Of a stretch of DNA of 14,325 bases, positions 7,198 to 14,005 are shown piece after piece. The first letter of the stretch is position 1. Each line of letters starts with the position of its first letter. The notes beneath the pieces were generated by a model that searched no databases, was not told where the DNA came from, and worked only from the letters and a program-made list of their open reading frames with translations. A program made the translations under genes and the position numbers. Source of the DNA: Treponema sp. (GTDB lineage Bacteria > Spirochaetota > Spirochaetia > Treponematales > Breznakiellaceae); assembly GCA_031270205.1 (NCBI GenBank), contig JAISYA010000137.1:1-14325 (forward strand), written 5' to 3'.

Positions 7198-7237
7198 AGA
7201 CTTCCCTCTATCGGCCCTTCGGCCTTTTCCTCACTGC

Positions 7238-8374
7238 TCATTCCCCCCGCAGCACAACCGCCGGGTCCACATCGGCCGCGCTTCGTACCGGGATGATACA
7301 GGCAATAGCGGTAACAATGATCGACGCCGCCAGCGTTACCGGGGCGAGCAGGGGCTGGAACGTGACCGAACGGTTGAACACGTTAAGCCCCACGACCTCC
7401 GCAAACGTAAAGCCTAATACCGCTCCAAGCAATCCGCCGAAGCCGCCGAGAAACATTCCCTCGCCGATAAACTCAATGATAAGACTCTGGTTGGAAGCCC
7501 CCAGCGCTTTCCGCAGGCCTATTTCCCGCCGCCGCTCGGCGATGACCGCCATCATGGTGGTGGCCACGCAGATCATGATTAAAAGTAAAACCACTACCGT
7601 TACGAGGTAAATCAGCGCCTGGAGTTTGGTGAGTACCGTGCCTTCCGAATCGGTAACTTTTTTTATCAGCGCGGGACTTACGCCGGGGACCATTTCCGCG
7701 ATACGGGCCGCCTGCGCCTCAAGCGTTTCCCGCGCGGCGGAAACGCTGCATTCCACCACGTCGAGCTTGCCCTCCTCCCGCATCATGGCGCGGAAATCTT
7801 CAAGGGACATAAAGATAAAGGCCTCCTCCGCGCCGCCGGTTTGGAGCAGCCCGGTAATGGTAAAGTCCCGGCTAAAACTTTCCCCCAGGCTGTCGGTTCC
7901 GGTAACGGTAAAAGAACTGCCCGCAAGCAGACGGAGCGCGGCGGCGGCTTCCGCGCCTGCCAGGGCTTCCCCGGCGTTTTCGGGCCAGCGCCCTGAAACA
8001 AGCCAGTACGGGCTGGTCGCCCGCGCGCCGGGCAAATCGGTACCCGCCGCCATAAAGGGCTGTTCGTTTATCTTGATCATCTGGTAGCGGTAGGGGGCGG
8101 CCCCGATCACGCTGTTTGCATCCAGGTACGACAACGCCCGTGCGGCGTCTTCATCGCTGATGGTGTGCGCGTCCCCCGACGGGATAAACACCAGGTTTGC
8201 CCCGTAGGAGCGGAACTCCAGGCCCATTTGCCGGGGTATGTCGTAGTAAATCGTGATAAGCCCCGAAAGGATAGCCGCGCCCACGGCCACCGCGAGGAGC
8301 GCCACAATCATCCGCGAACGGCGGCGAAGCAGGGAACTCACGACCATCTTGATGTAGAATTTCTGTTTATTCAT
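7238..8374 (-). CDS. ABC transporter permease, FtsX/MacB family (second subunit)
   Basis: A 378-aa inner-membrane protein with the MacB topology. It has a first helix at about 22-45, a large extracytoplasmic MacB-PCD domain (about 46-250) and three C-terminal helices (about 252-275, 308-332 and 343-365). The cytoplasmic coupling segment between helices 2 and 3 reads AERRREIGLRKALGA, a hallmark of FtsX-family permeases that contacts the ATPase. The protein ends in the family's DPAVVLRG motif. The ATG lies 3 nt after the previous stop, with GGCAGG as ribosome binding site. With its larger partner it would form a heterodimeric permease. The cargo is unknown; homologous pairs occur beside iron-uptake genes in Campylobacter-like loci (recalled, not checked). 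Confidence 0.9.
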   Translation of the reverse strand: MNKQKFYIKMVVSSLLRRRSRMIVALLAVAVGAAILSGLITIYYDIPRQMGLEFRSYGANLVFIPSGDAHTISDEDAARALSYLDANSVIGAAPYRYQMIKINEQPFMAAGTDLPGARATSPYWLVSGRWPENAGEALAGAEAAAALRLLAGSSFTVTGTDSLGESFSRDFTITGLLQTGGAEEAFIFMSLEDFRAMMREEGKLDVVECSVSAARETLEAQAARIAEMVPGVSPALIKKVTDSEGTVLTKLQALIYLVTVVVLLLIMICVATTMMAVIAERRREIGLRKALGASNQSLIIEFIGEGMFLGGFGGLLGAVLGFTFAEVVGLNVFNRSVTFQPLLAPVTLAASIIVTAIACIIPVRSAADVDPAVVLRGE

Positions 8375-8377
8375 GCG

Positions 8378-9691
8378 TTACCTGCCGTGAAGGACTTCCG
8401 CGGGGCGGAGACGGAGGAGGAGGCGAATCGAAGGAATGCTTCCCGCCATGGTTACCAGCACTACCAGCGCCGCCGTAATGGGAATCACCATGGGCTTGAT
8501 GTCTATGGACGCGCTGAAAACCGACTGCCCGATGATCTGGGCGAAGCCCAATCCGGCGAAGTAACCGCCCGCCCCGCCGATAATGCCGGTGATAAGAATC
8601 TCCGTAAGCACAAGCAGCGAGACCGGCCCGTCGTGAGCGCCCACCGCTTTGAGCAGGCCTATTTCCGCCGAGCGTTCCATCACGCTGGCGGTAACGAGGT
8701 TGGAGATGCCCAGGGCTGAACCGGCGAGGCTCAAAATCGTGATGAGCAGCATGAGGAGCTGGGTCTTTTCCAGCACCACCCCTTCGGACTCGGCAACCTG
8801 GCGTATGGGCTTGGAAACCGCGTCCGTTATCACCTCGTCAATCTGGTAGCAGATAGCGCTGACGTAGGCAGTGCAGTACCAGGTTTCCCATTCCTTAATT
8901 GAAAGACTCTTGGGATCCTGGGCCGCCCGGCGTGACAACTCGTTGTCCGGGGTGGTAAGGGCGCTCACCTCCACACGACTCACCATGCCCGGCCGTCCGG
9001 TCAGTTCCTGCGCCAGGGCCAGCGGCGCATATACCGCCTCGTCCTCGTCTCCGCCCGCGCCCGCGCCGCCCCCGGCGCGAAAGATCCCCTCCACGGTTAA
9101 TTCTTTTTGTTTCGCTCCCGCCCGTACGGTAATGGTATCCCCAACATTGATGTTATGGCGGGCGGCGGCGCTTTCTCCCACCATGGCGGCGTTAGTGTCC
9201 GCGCCGTCCAGCCAGCGGCCCCGCACATCCCACCAGTTTTTCATGTTCCGTATGCCGGTGTTGAGCGCTTCCCCCGTGGGCAGCTCCAAATGCCGGTCAA
9301 ACCATGTACCAACCAGTTTCAGCTCCGGCCCCGCCTCGCCGTTGGGCGAAAGCAGCGTAACGCGGGTATTGAGATAGGGGGTAAAATCAACGATGTTAAA
9401 AGCCCAGAAAATTGTTTTGATATTACCCAATTCCGCCTCGGAGAGGTATTTGTCCGAAACCCCGGCGCCCTCGCTGACGCCGTAGAGATCGTCCAAAAGA
9501 GAGGCCCCCCTGGGCAGCACATTGATATTGGCGCCGTAGGTTTTTAATTCCCGGTTTATCTTGTCCCCCACGTCAAACATTACATTCAGCATGGCCGTCG
9601 CCAGGGAGGAACCCAGCGCGACGGTAAAGGCCACCATCAGCATCTTCTTCCACTGCCGCCCCAGGATACCGCCTATCATTCTCCAGAACAT
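8378..9691 (-). CDS. ABC transporter permease, FtsX/MacB family (first subunit)
   Basis: A 437-aa membrane protein and the first gene of the four-gene operon. Residues 1-12 (MFWRMIGGILGR) and the first helix lead into FDVGDKINRELKTYGANI (39-56), characteristic of the permeases beside P19/FTR1 iron loci as I recall them. A large extracytoplasmic domain follows, with a Gly/Ala/acidic linker (RAGGGAGAGGDEDEA, about 206-220), then three helices. The FtsX coupling motif SAEIGLLKAVGAH lies between the last helices, and the C-terminus RPAEVLHGR is typical. The ATG at 9691 has a modest upstream AAGGCGGG. The role is membrane subunit of an FtsX-type ABC system, probably metal- or redox-linked. It is not a classic importer, since no solute-binding protein is present. 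Confidence 0.9.
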   Translation of the reverse strand: MFWRMIGGILGRQWKKMLMVAFTVALGSSLATAMLNVMFDVGDKINRELKTYGANINVLPRGASLLDDLYGVSEGAGVSDKYLSEAELGNIKTIFWAFNIVDFTPYLNTRVTLLSPNGEAGPELKLVGTWFDRHLELPTGEALNTGIRNMKNWWDVRGRWLDGADTNAAMVGESAAARHNINVGDTITVRAGAKQKELTVEGIFRAGGGAGAGGDEDEAVYAPLALAQELTGRPGMVSRVEVSALTTPDNELSRRAAQDPKSLSIKEWETWYCTAYVSAICYQIDEVITDAVSKPIRQVAESEGVVLEKTQLLMLLITILSLAGSALGISNLVTASVMERSAEIGLLKAVGAHDGPVSLLVLTEILITGIIGGAGGYFAGLGFAQIIGQSVFSASIDIKPMVIPITAALVVLVTMAGSIPSIRLLLRLRPAEVLHGR

Positions 9692-9709
9692 GCTTCCCGC
9701 CTTCTGTAT

Positions 9710-9728
9710 TATTATTAGCCTTAGCTAA
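9710..9728. promoter_or_regulatory. Candidate DtxR-family operator at the ABC operon start
   Basis: TATTATTAGCCTTAGCTAA matches the published DtxR/IdeR box TTAGGTTAGCCTAACCTAA at 13 of 19 positions, including the central TTAGCCT. It sits at or just after the predicted start of transcription, where a repressor would block initiation. No DtxR-like gene is in the window. Confidence 0.35.
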
Positions 9729-9749
9729 CTATTGTTATTATGAGCTAAC
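9723..9749 (-). repeat. Direct repeat of GTTAGCT spaced 20 bp, flanking the -10
   Basis: GTTAGCT occurs at 9749-9743 and 9729-9723 on the - strand, exactly 20 bp apart, about two helical turns. One copy abuts the -10 hexamer and the other overlaps the candidate DtxR-like box. The arrangement suggests paired regulator binding. Confidence 0.45.
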
Positions 9750-9765
9750 ATCCGGTTTGTGTCAA
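9737..9765 (-). promoter_or_regulatory. Strong sigma70-like promoter of the FtsX-ABC/FMN operon
   Basis: On the - strand a perfect TTGACA (9765-9760) is followed after exactly 17 bp by CATAAT (9742-9737, 5 of 6). Predicted transcription starts near 9730, about 40 nt before the ATG at 9691. This is the best promoter in the window. Confidence 0.75.
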
Positions 9766-9772
9766 GTATATC

Positions 9773-9792
9773 TTTCAGTACCTTTCGGTACC
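9773..9792. repeat. Tandem 10-bp repeat upstream of the ABC promoter
   Basis: TTTCAGTACC (9773-9782) is followed directly by TTTCGGTACC (9783-9792), differing at one base. The pair begins 8 bp upstream of the ABC operon's -35 element, at one helical turn spacing, a suitable position for an activator. Confidence 0.4.
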
Positions 9793-9872
9793 ATCAGGGC
9801 GTTTCGGGGTTCAGCCAGCCTCGTGCGGGACGACTTCTTTTACAGCCCCTACGCAGTTTGCAGGGTAAAAAT

Positions 9873-9902
9873 CGCCTGCAGGCGGTTCTTGGGGATTATA
9901 AT
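9873..9902 (+). promoter_or_regulatory. Possible promoter/operator for the PpiD-like gene
   Basis: A perfect TATAAT is at 9897-9902, with no recognisable -35 element. A 12-bp perfect palindrome CGCCTGCAGGCG (9873-9884) lies at the -35 position, so the promoter may depend on a bound activator or be blocked by a repressor. A start near 9909 would give an 80-nt leader before the ATG at 9991. Confidence 0.3.
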
Positions 9903-9990
9903 GCGCGAAGCGCGGCAACTGCTAGACCAAAAAAGCCGAAAATGGTATGGTATTCAAGGCTTAAACAAAACAACTGAGGGGCGTGATTTT

Positions 9991-11538
9991 ATGGCTTTTA
10001 AGGAAAAAAAAGTGGCAGCAGTGGTAACAAAAGAAAAAAAACCTTCGGATTCGGAATTTATCCGCCGCTTTAAGGCTAATCCCTTCATCTTCATCGGCAC
10101 GATTATCGTGCTTATAATCGTAATAATCGCCTTCGTCCTGGTTCCGGCCATTGTTCCCGAATACGGCATGAGCGCCGGCGCGGACCTGACTTTCGGCTCA
10201 TACGACAATGCGCCGATCACCTATGTGCCGGGGAATTACTTTGCCCGCTACTATTCAATGGTGGTCCAGTACCGGCAGAATTCAATTGATCCCAATAATT
10301 ACCAGTTCGCGGGCTACCAGATTTGGCGGGAGGCTTTTGAGGGCGCGGCGCTCCATACGGCGATTTTGCAGGAAATGAAAAAGTCCGGCTATGAGGTTCC
10401 GGCGGAGATCGTTGACCGGGAAGTGGCGCAGCTGCCCCAGTTTCAGGAAAACGGCCGCTTTTCTTCCGCCCTGTACCAGCAGCTTTCCACTAATGAGCGG
10501 CTTACCCTCTGGCGGCAGGTGCGGGAAGACCTCGCGAAAGAGCGTTTTTATGCCGACGCGACCGGCCTGCTCAAATCCCCGGCGGAAGCGGCCTTTATCG
10601 GAAAAATGGCCTCGCCCCGGCGGAGCTTCGACATGGTTTCGTTTTCGGTGGACGCCTATCCCGATAGCGAGCTTGCCCGGTACGCGGCGGAGCATCCTGA
10701 ACTGTTCAGGACCGTCCATCACTCCAGAATAACGATCAATTCCAGCGAACGGGAGGCGAGGCAAATTCTCGACTCGATCAAAAGCGGGACCATCACTTTT
10801 GAGGACGCGGCGAGAACCCAGTCGCAGGACAGCTACGCCGAAAGAGGCGGGGACATGGGGATCAAATTGGCCCACGAGTTGAATCAGGAAATCGCCGAGG
10901 AAGCGGACAGGGAAAAAATTATCGCCCTGGGCAGGGGGGAATACAGCGACGTGATCAAGCTCGCCTCCGGCTGGGCTTTTTTCCGGGCTGAAGAGGCGGT
11001 GATACACGCCGATGCCTCCGATCCCGCGACACTGGAAAAGGTCCGCTCGTATGTGCGGAATTTTGAACGGGGCCGGATGGAGGACTGGGCCGTCGCCCAG
11101 GCCCGTGATTTTATCGCCCGGGCAAACGGCTCCGGATTTGACGAAGCCCTGCGGGAGCGGGGGATTGAAAAAACTACGTTCGGGCCGCTCCCGGTCAACT
11201 ATGGCGGCATAGACCTTTTTACGACCCTTGGTTCTTTTTCGCTGCCGGAACTTGCCGCGTCTTCCACGGATGAAAATTTCTGGAAGACCGCCTTTTCCAC
11301 CCCGGTCAACACCCTGTCCGAGCCTTTGGTACAGGGCGCTAACGTGCTGGCGCTGGTCCCCACGGAAGAAACCGAAGCCGAAGCGGGGGATATCGAGTCT
11401 ATCGCGTCGGCCTATTCCGGCTATTGGCTGAGTTATATGAGCGGGCAGTCCCTGGGAACGTATTTCCTCAACAGCGAAAAGATGGACGACCGGTTCCTTG
11501 AGACCTACTTCCGCTACTTCCTGACCCAGAGCGAATAA
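9991..11538 (+). CDS. Membrane-anchored parvulin-like peptidyl-prolyl isomerase/chaperone (PpiD/SurA-like)
   Basis: A 515-aa protein with a short basic cytoplasmic tail, one transmembrane helix (about 31-55, rich in Ile and Val) and a large periplasmic part, the PpiD topology. Residues about 80-235 are a SurA-N-like chaperone region (with Tyr/Phe-rich segments and a VPAEIVDREVAQLPQF helix). About 240-336 is a parvulin-type rotamase domain with HHSRI, a GTITFEDAARTQSQD segment, ERGGDMG, and a terminal GWAFFRAEEA strand. Such proteins help outer-membrane and secreted proteins fold. The ATG at 9991 is preferred to the longer ORF start because it gives the correct basic tail and helix, and GAGGGG (9976-9981) lies 9 nt upstream. 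Catalytic activity is not assured, since the usual active-site residues are only partly recognisable. Confidence 0.82.
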   Translation: MAFKEKKVAAVVTKEKKPSDSEFIRRFKANPFIFIGTIIVLIIVIIAFVLVPAIVPEYGMSAGADLTFGSYDNAPITYVPGNYFARYYSMVVQYRQNSIDPNNYQFAGYQIWREAFEGAALHTAILQEMKKSGYEVPAEIVDREVAQLPQFQENGRFSSALYQQLSTNERLTLWRQVREDLAKERFYADATGLLKSPAEAAFIGKMASPRRSFDMVSFSVDAYPDSELARYAAEHPELFRTVHHSRITINSSEREARQILDSIKSGTITFEDAARTQSQDSYAERGGDMGIKLAHELNQEIAEEADREKIIALGRGEYSDVIKLASGWAFFRAEEAVIHADASDPATLEKVRSYVRNFERGRMEDWAVAQARDFIARANGSGFDEALRERGIEKTTFGPLPVNYGGIDLFTTLGSFSLPELAASSTDENFWKTAFSTPVNTLSEPLVQGANVLALVPTEETEAEAGDIESIASAYSGYWLSYMSGQSLGTYFLNSEKMDDRFLETYFRYFLTQSE

Positions 11539-13203
11539 GTGACGGCGGCCCGCCGCGGTTTCGTCTATAACGGAAAAACCCTGCTTTCCGGCGTTGATCC
11601 CGCCGGCAGGGCGGAACGGACCGCGGACGCGATCCCGCTTACGGACAAAATCCTTTATTTCTGCCCCTCCCCGCTGTACGGTTACGGGCTGGGGCGGCTG
11701 CTTGCGCGATTGGCCGAAGAAGCTCCCCATTCCGCCGTACTATGCGTGGAAGCGGAAAAAGCGTTATACGATCTGTCCCTTACAAACAGCGATCCCGCGC
11801 TTCCGGCAAATCCCAAACTGCTCATAACAGACACCTGTGAAAGCGCCGCCCTCTGCGCTCTGGTACGGCAAACCTGGGGGCCGCGGATTTTCCGCGGGGT
11901 GGAGACGGTTCACCTTAACGGGGGCTGGCAGCTTTTCCCCGAACTGTACGAAACCCTGGCTGCGGCGCTGCGGCGGGAAATCGCCACGGACTGGAGCAAC
12001 GCCCTAACGCTGACAAAACTGGGCCGCCGCTACATCCACAACGCCCTGCGAAATCTCGCCCTTATCCCCCGCTCTCCCTCAATCGCGGAATTCTCTTTCG
12101 GCGGCGCGCCGGTTCTGGCGCTGGGGGCGGGCCCTTCGCTTGACCCGCTGCTTGACGGCCTTTCCCGCCGCTTCTCTGAAGCGCTGAAACGCCGCCGGGG
12201 GCGGCCTTTCAGGATAATCTGCGTGGACTCCTGCCTTCCCGCCCTGCGGGAGCGCGGCATCATCCCCGACCTTGTGGTGATCCTTGAAAGCCAGCACTGG
12301 AACCTGCGTGATTTTATCGGCTGCCGGGGATGGGAGGTTTCCGCCGCGATGGACCTTTCGGCGCTGCCTGAAAGCGGGAACATACTCTCAGGAGCGCGCT
12401 ATCTTTTTATGACGCCGTGGACGGAACTGCGTCTTTTTGAGCGGCTCAGGGCTGCCGGCCTGCTTCCCCCGGCCATCCCCCCCCTTGGCTCGGTGGGGCT
12501 TACCGCGGTGGAACTGGCCCGGCGGCTTGGCCGGGGAACCGTCATTATCGGCGGCATTGATTTTTCTTTCACGATTGACGCCTACCACGCCCGCGCCACG
12601 CCGACCCACCGCGAGAAACTCCGCCGTCACAGCCGCTTCGGGAGTCTCCTCAACACCGCCGCCTTTGGCGGAGCCGTCTGCCGCCTGCGTTCCAAAGACG
12701 GCCTTCCGGTACACAGCGATCCGGCCATGCGCGGCTACCGCGCCCTTTTCGAGCGGGAGTTTGCCGCGGACCCGCGCCTTTTTGACATCGCCGGCGGCGG
12801 CCTTCCCCTGGGGCTGCGGACCCTGCCGCCGGAAGCGGCCTTTGACGCGCTGGCCGGGGGGAAAGGCGGGGCCGGGATGTCCCGCGCGCCGGAAGCGGGC
12901 CTGGCGGGGCGGCTGCGGGCTTTTATACAGGAGGAACAAAACCGCCTCGCCGCGCTGCGGGAAATCCTCTCAGGCGGGGCCGCGGCGGATATGGAGCGGC
13001 TGGACGCGCTCATCGGCGAGTGCGACTACCTGTGGGCGCATTTTCCCGATTACGCCGGCGCGATGGACCGCCGTCCCGGCCTGAAGGAAATCGCCGCCGC
13101 CGGAAGCGCCGCGCTTTCGTTTCTCAAGCGCCTCCGTATTGAAATCGACCCGGCGTTTGCCCTCCTTGCACGAACCCTCGGCGAAACAGGGAACGCGATG
13201 TAA
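11539..13203 (+). CDS. MptE-like / DUF115 'motility-associated factor' family protein
   Basis: A 554-aa protein with the DUF115 (6-hydroxymethylpterin diphosphokinase MptE-like) core. The GAGPSLD loop (196-202) binds the nucleotide or nucleotide-sugar. It is followed by ICVDSCLPALRERGIIPDLVVILESQ (split as IICVDSCLPAL and GIIPDLVVILESQ), GSVGLTAVELARRLG (317-331) and IIGGIDFSF (336-344), with HA at 350-351. The last 120 residues are helical and may be a coiled coil. Bacterial members of this family (Maf proteins) are linked to flagellin glycosylation; archaeal MptE makes a pterin diphosphate. Flagellar modification fits a spirochaete but is inferred. The GTG start directly abuts the previous TAA with no ribosome binding site, implying coupling to the PpiD-like gene. 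The stop codon lies inside the left flanking repeat. Confidence 0.8.
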   Translation: MTAARRGFVYNGKTLLSGVDPAGRAERTADAIPLTDKILYFCPSPLYGYGLGRLLARLAEEAPHSAVLCVEAEKALYDLSLTNSDPALPANPKLLITDTCESAALCALVRQTWGPRIFRGVETVHLNGGWQLFPELYETLAAALRREIATDWSNALTLTKLGRRYIHNALRNLALIPRSPSIAEFSFGGAPVLALGAGPSLDPLLDGLSRRFSEALKRRRGRPFRIICVDSCLPALRERGIIPDLVVILESQHWNLRDFIGCRGWEVSAAMDLSALPESGNILSGARYLFMTPWTELRLFERLRAAGLLPPAIPPLGSVGLTAVELARRLGRGTVIIGGIDFSFTIDAYHARATPTHREKLRRHSRFGSLLNTAAFGGAVCRLRSKDGLPVHSDPAMRGYRALFEREFAADPRLFDIAGGGLPLGLRTLPPEAAFDALAGGKGGAGMSRAPEAGLAGRLRAFIQEEQNRLAALREILSGGAAADMERLDALIGECDYLWAHFPDYAGAMDRRPGLKEIAAAGSAALSFLKRLRIEIDPAFALLARTLGETGNAM

Positions 13204-13265
13204 CCGCTCAGGCGCAGCCGTGTGGATGAACTAATGCGGCATAGCGCAGGTCCGGTGACCGCCCC
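13200..13265. repeat. Left copy of an imperfect direct repeat of about 65 nt
   Basis: It matches 13659-13723. The best-conserved part, 13217-13265 against 13676-13723, differs at four bases plus one 1-nt gap (44 of 49 identical). It includes CTAATGCGGCATAGCG and GTGACCGCCCC. Weaker similarity reaches back over the stop codon of the MptE-like gene. It ends directly at the first hairpin unit. Confidence 0.8.
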
Positions 13266-13267
13266 AA

Positions 13268-13660
13268 GCCTAGGCGGGGTTCCGCCCCAAGGCTGGGCGG
13301 GGTTCCGCCCCAAGGCTGGGCGGGAGGCCGCCCTAATGCTGGGCGGGGTTCCGCCCTAATGCTGGGCGGGGTTCCGCCCTAACGCTGGGGGGCATTCCCC
13401 CCTAAGGGCTGGGGGGCATTCCCCCTTAACGCTGGGGGGGTTCCCCCCTAATGCTGGGGGGCATTCCCCCCTAATGCTGGGGGGCATTCCCCCCTAATGC
13501 TGGGGGGCATTCCCCCTTAACGCTGGGGGGCATCCCCCCCTAAGGGCTGGGCGGGAGGCTGCCCTAAGGGCTGGGCGGGAGGCCGCCCCAAGGCTGGGCG
13601 GGGTTCCGCCCTAAGGCTGATCGGGGTTCCGCCCTAATGCTGGGCGGAGGCCCGCTTAGT
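13268..13660. repeat. Tandem array of about 17 GC-rich hairpin units, 22-24 bp each
   Basis: Each unit reads GCT, a G-rich arm of 6 or more, a 2-4 nt loop, a complementary C-rich arm and TAA(T/C/G). Examples are 13338-13360, 13453-13475 and 13592-13614. Units 1-5 and 13-16 mostly use GGGCGG/CCGCCC stems with TT or AGG-type loops. Units 6-12 use GGGGGG/CCCCCC with mostly CATT loops. Both arms change together, so pairing is preserved. Unit 17 (from 13639) is degenerate. The period is not a multiple of three and TAA recurs in every frame, so it is non-coding. There are no unique spacers. Confidence 0.93.
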
Positions 13661-13723
13661 AAACGCACGGCGTAAGCCGTGTAGATGACTAATGCGGCAT
13701 AGCGTAGGCCCAGTGACCGCCCC
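13659..13723. repeat. Right copy of the flanking direct repeat of about 65 nt
   Basis: This is the second copy, directly after the last degenerate hairpin unit. Together with the left copy it brackets the array like the ends of an element or a duplication. No transposase or terminal inverted repeat is visible inside the bracket. Confidence 0.8.
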
Positions 13724-14005
13724 TCTTTGCCGCAGACCGCGCGGCGGCTTTAAACGAAGTGAAATAACGGTTGTTTTTTCAGGGTACCGGCGGACAGTTT
13801 TCTGTTCTTGCGGCTCGTTTCCGCGGCTATCCCTTTGCTCCCCCTCCCTGTCCGCTGTTTTGCCCTGTCTGTTCCCCAGCAGGGACAGAGCTATCCCCAA
13901 AACAAACGCGGAGCCTCTGAACCGGCTTCCGTCAGGATGCTTTTTGTTTTAACGGGTGCAGCGATGTGCCGCACCGGCCTTGTTGTATCTTGTGATGTAA
14001 TTTAT
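13724..14005. other. Gene-free stretch between the array and the IS66 remnant
   Basis: Neither strand gives a convincing protein: open frames here are low-complexity and begin or end inside the repeats. A small GGTGC/GCACC hairpin lies at 13955-13975. I see no promoter, RNA gene or recognisable IS66 C-terminus. It may be decayed mobile-element DNA. Confidence 0.5.

Noticed and set aside
9757..9990. N-terminal extension of the PpiD-like protein
   Set aside because: The extra 78 residues lack family resemblance, would precede the expected cytoplasmic tail, and overlap promoter elements. The ATG at 9991 has a ribosome binding site.
10282..11730. 482-aa antisense open frame opposite the PpiD-like gene
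   Set aside because: It is Arg/Gly/Pro-rich, has no recognisable domain and lies opposite a well-supported gene. It is a shadow of GC-rich codon use.
13384..13544. G-quadruplex as the main explanation of the G-rich units
   Set aside because: Each G run is paired with an adjacent complementary C run, so local hairpins are favoured and explain the compensatory changes better.
13268..13660. CRISPR array
   Set aside because: Units are contiguous hairpins with no unique spacers, and no cas genes are present.
13268..13660. Integron attC cassette array
   Set aside because: Some junctions resemble half a core site (TAAC), but there are no cassettes between units, no paired GTTRRRY sites and no integrase.
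13634..13900. 88-aa - strand frame as the missing IS66 C-terminus
   Set aside because: Its charged sequence superficially recalls the linker of IS66 transposases, but the NNQAER-type catalytic motif is absent and it runs into the direct repeat.
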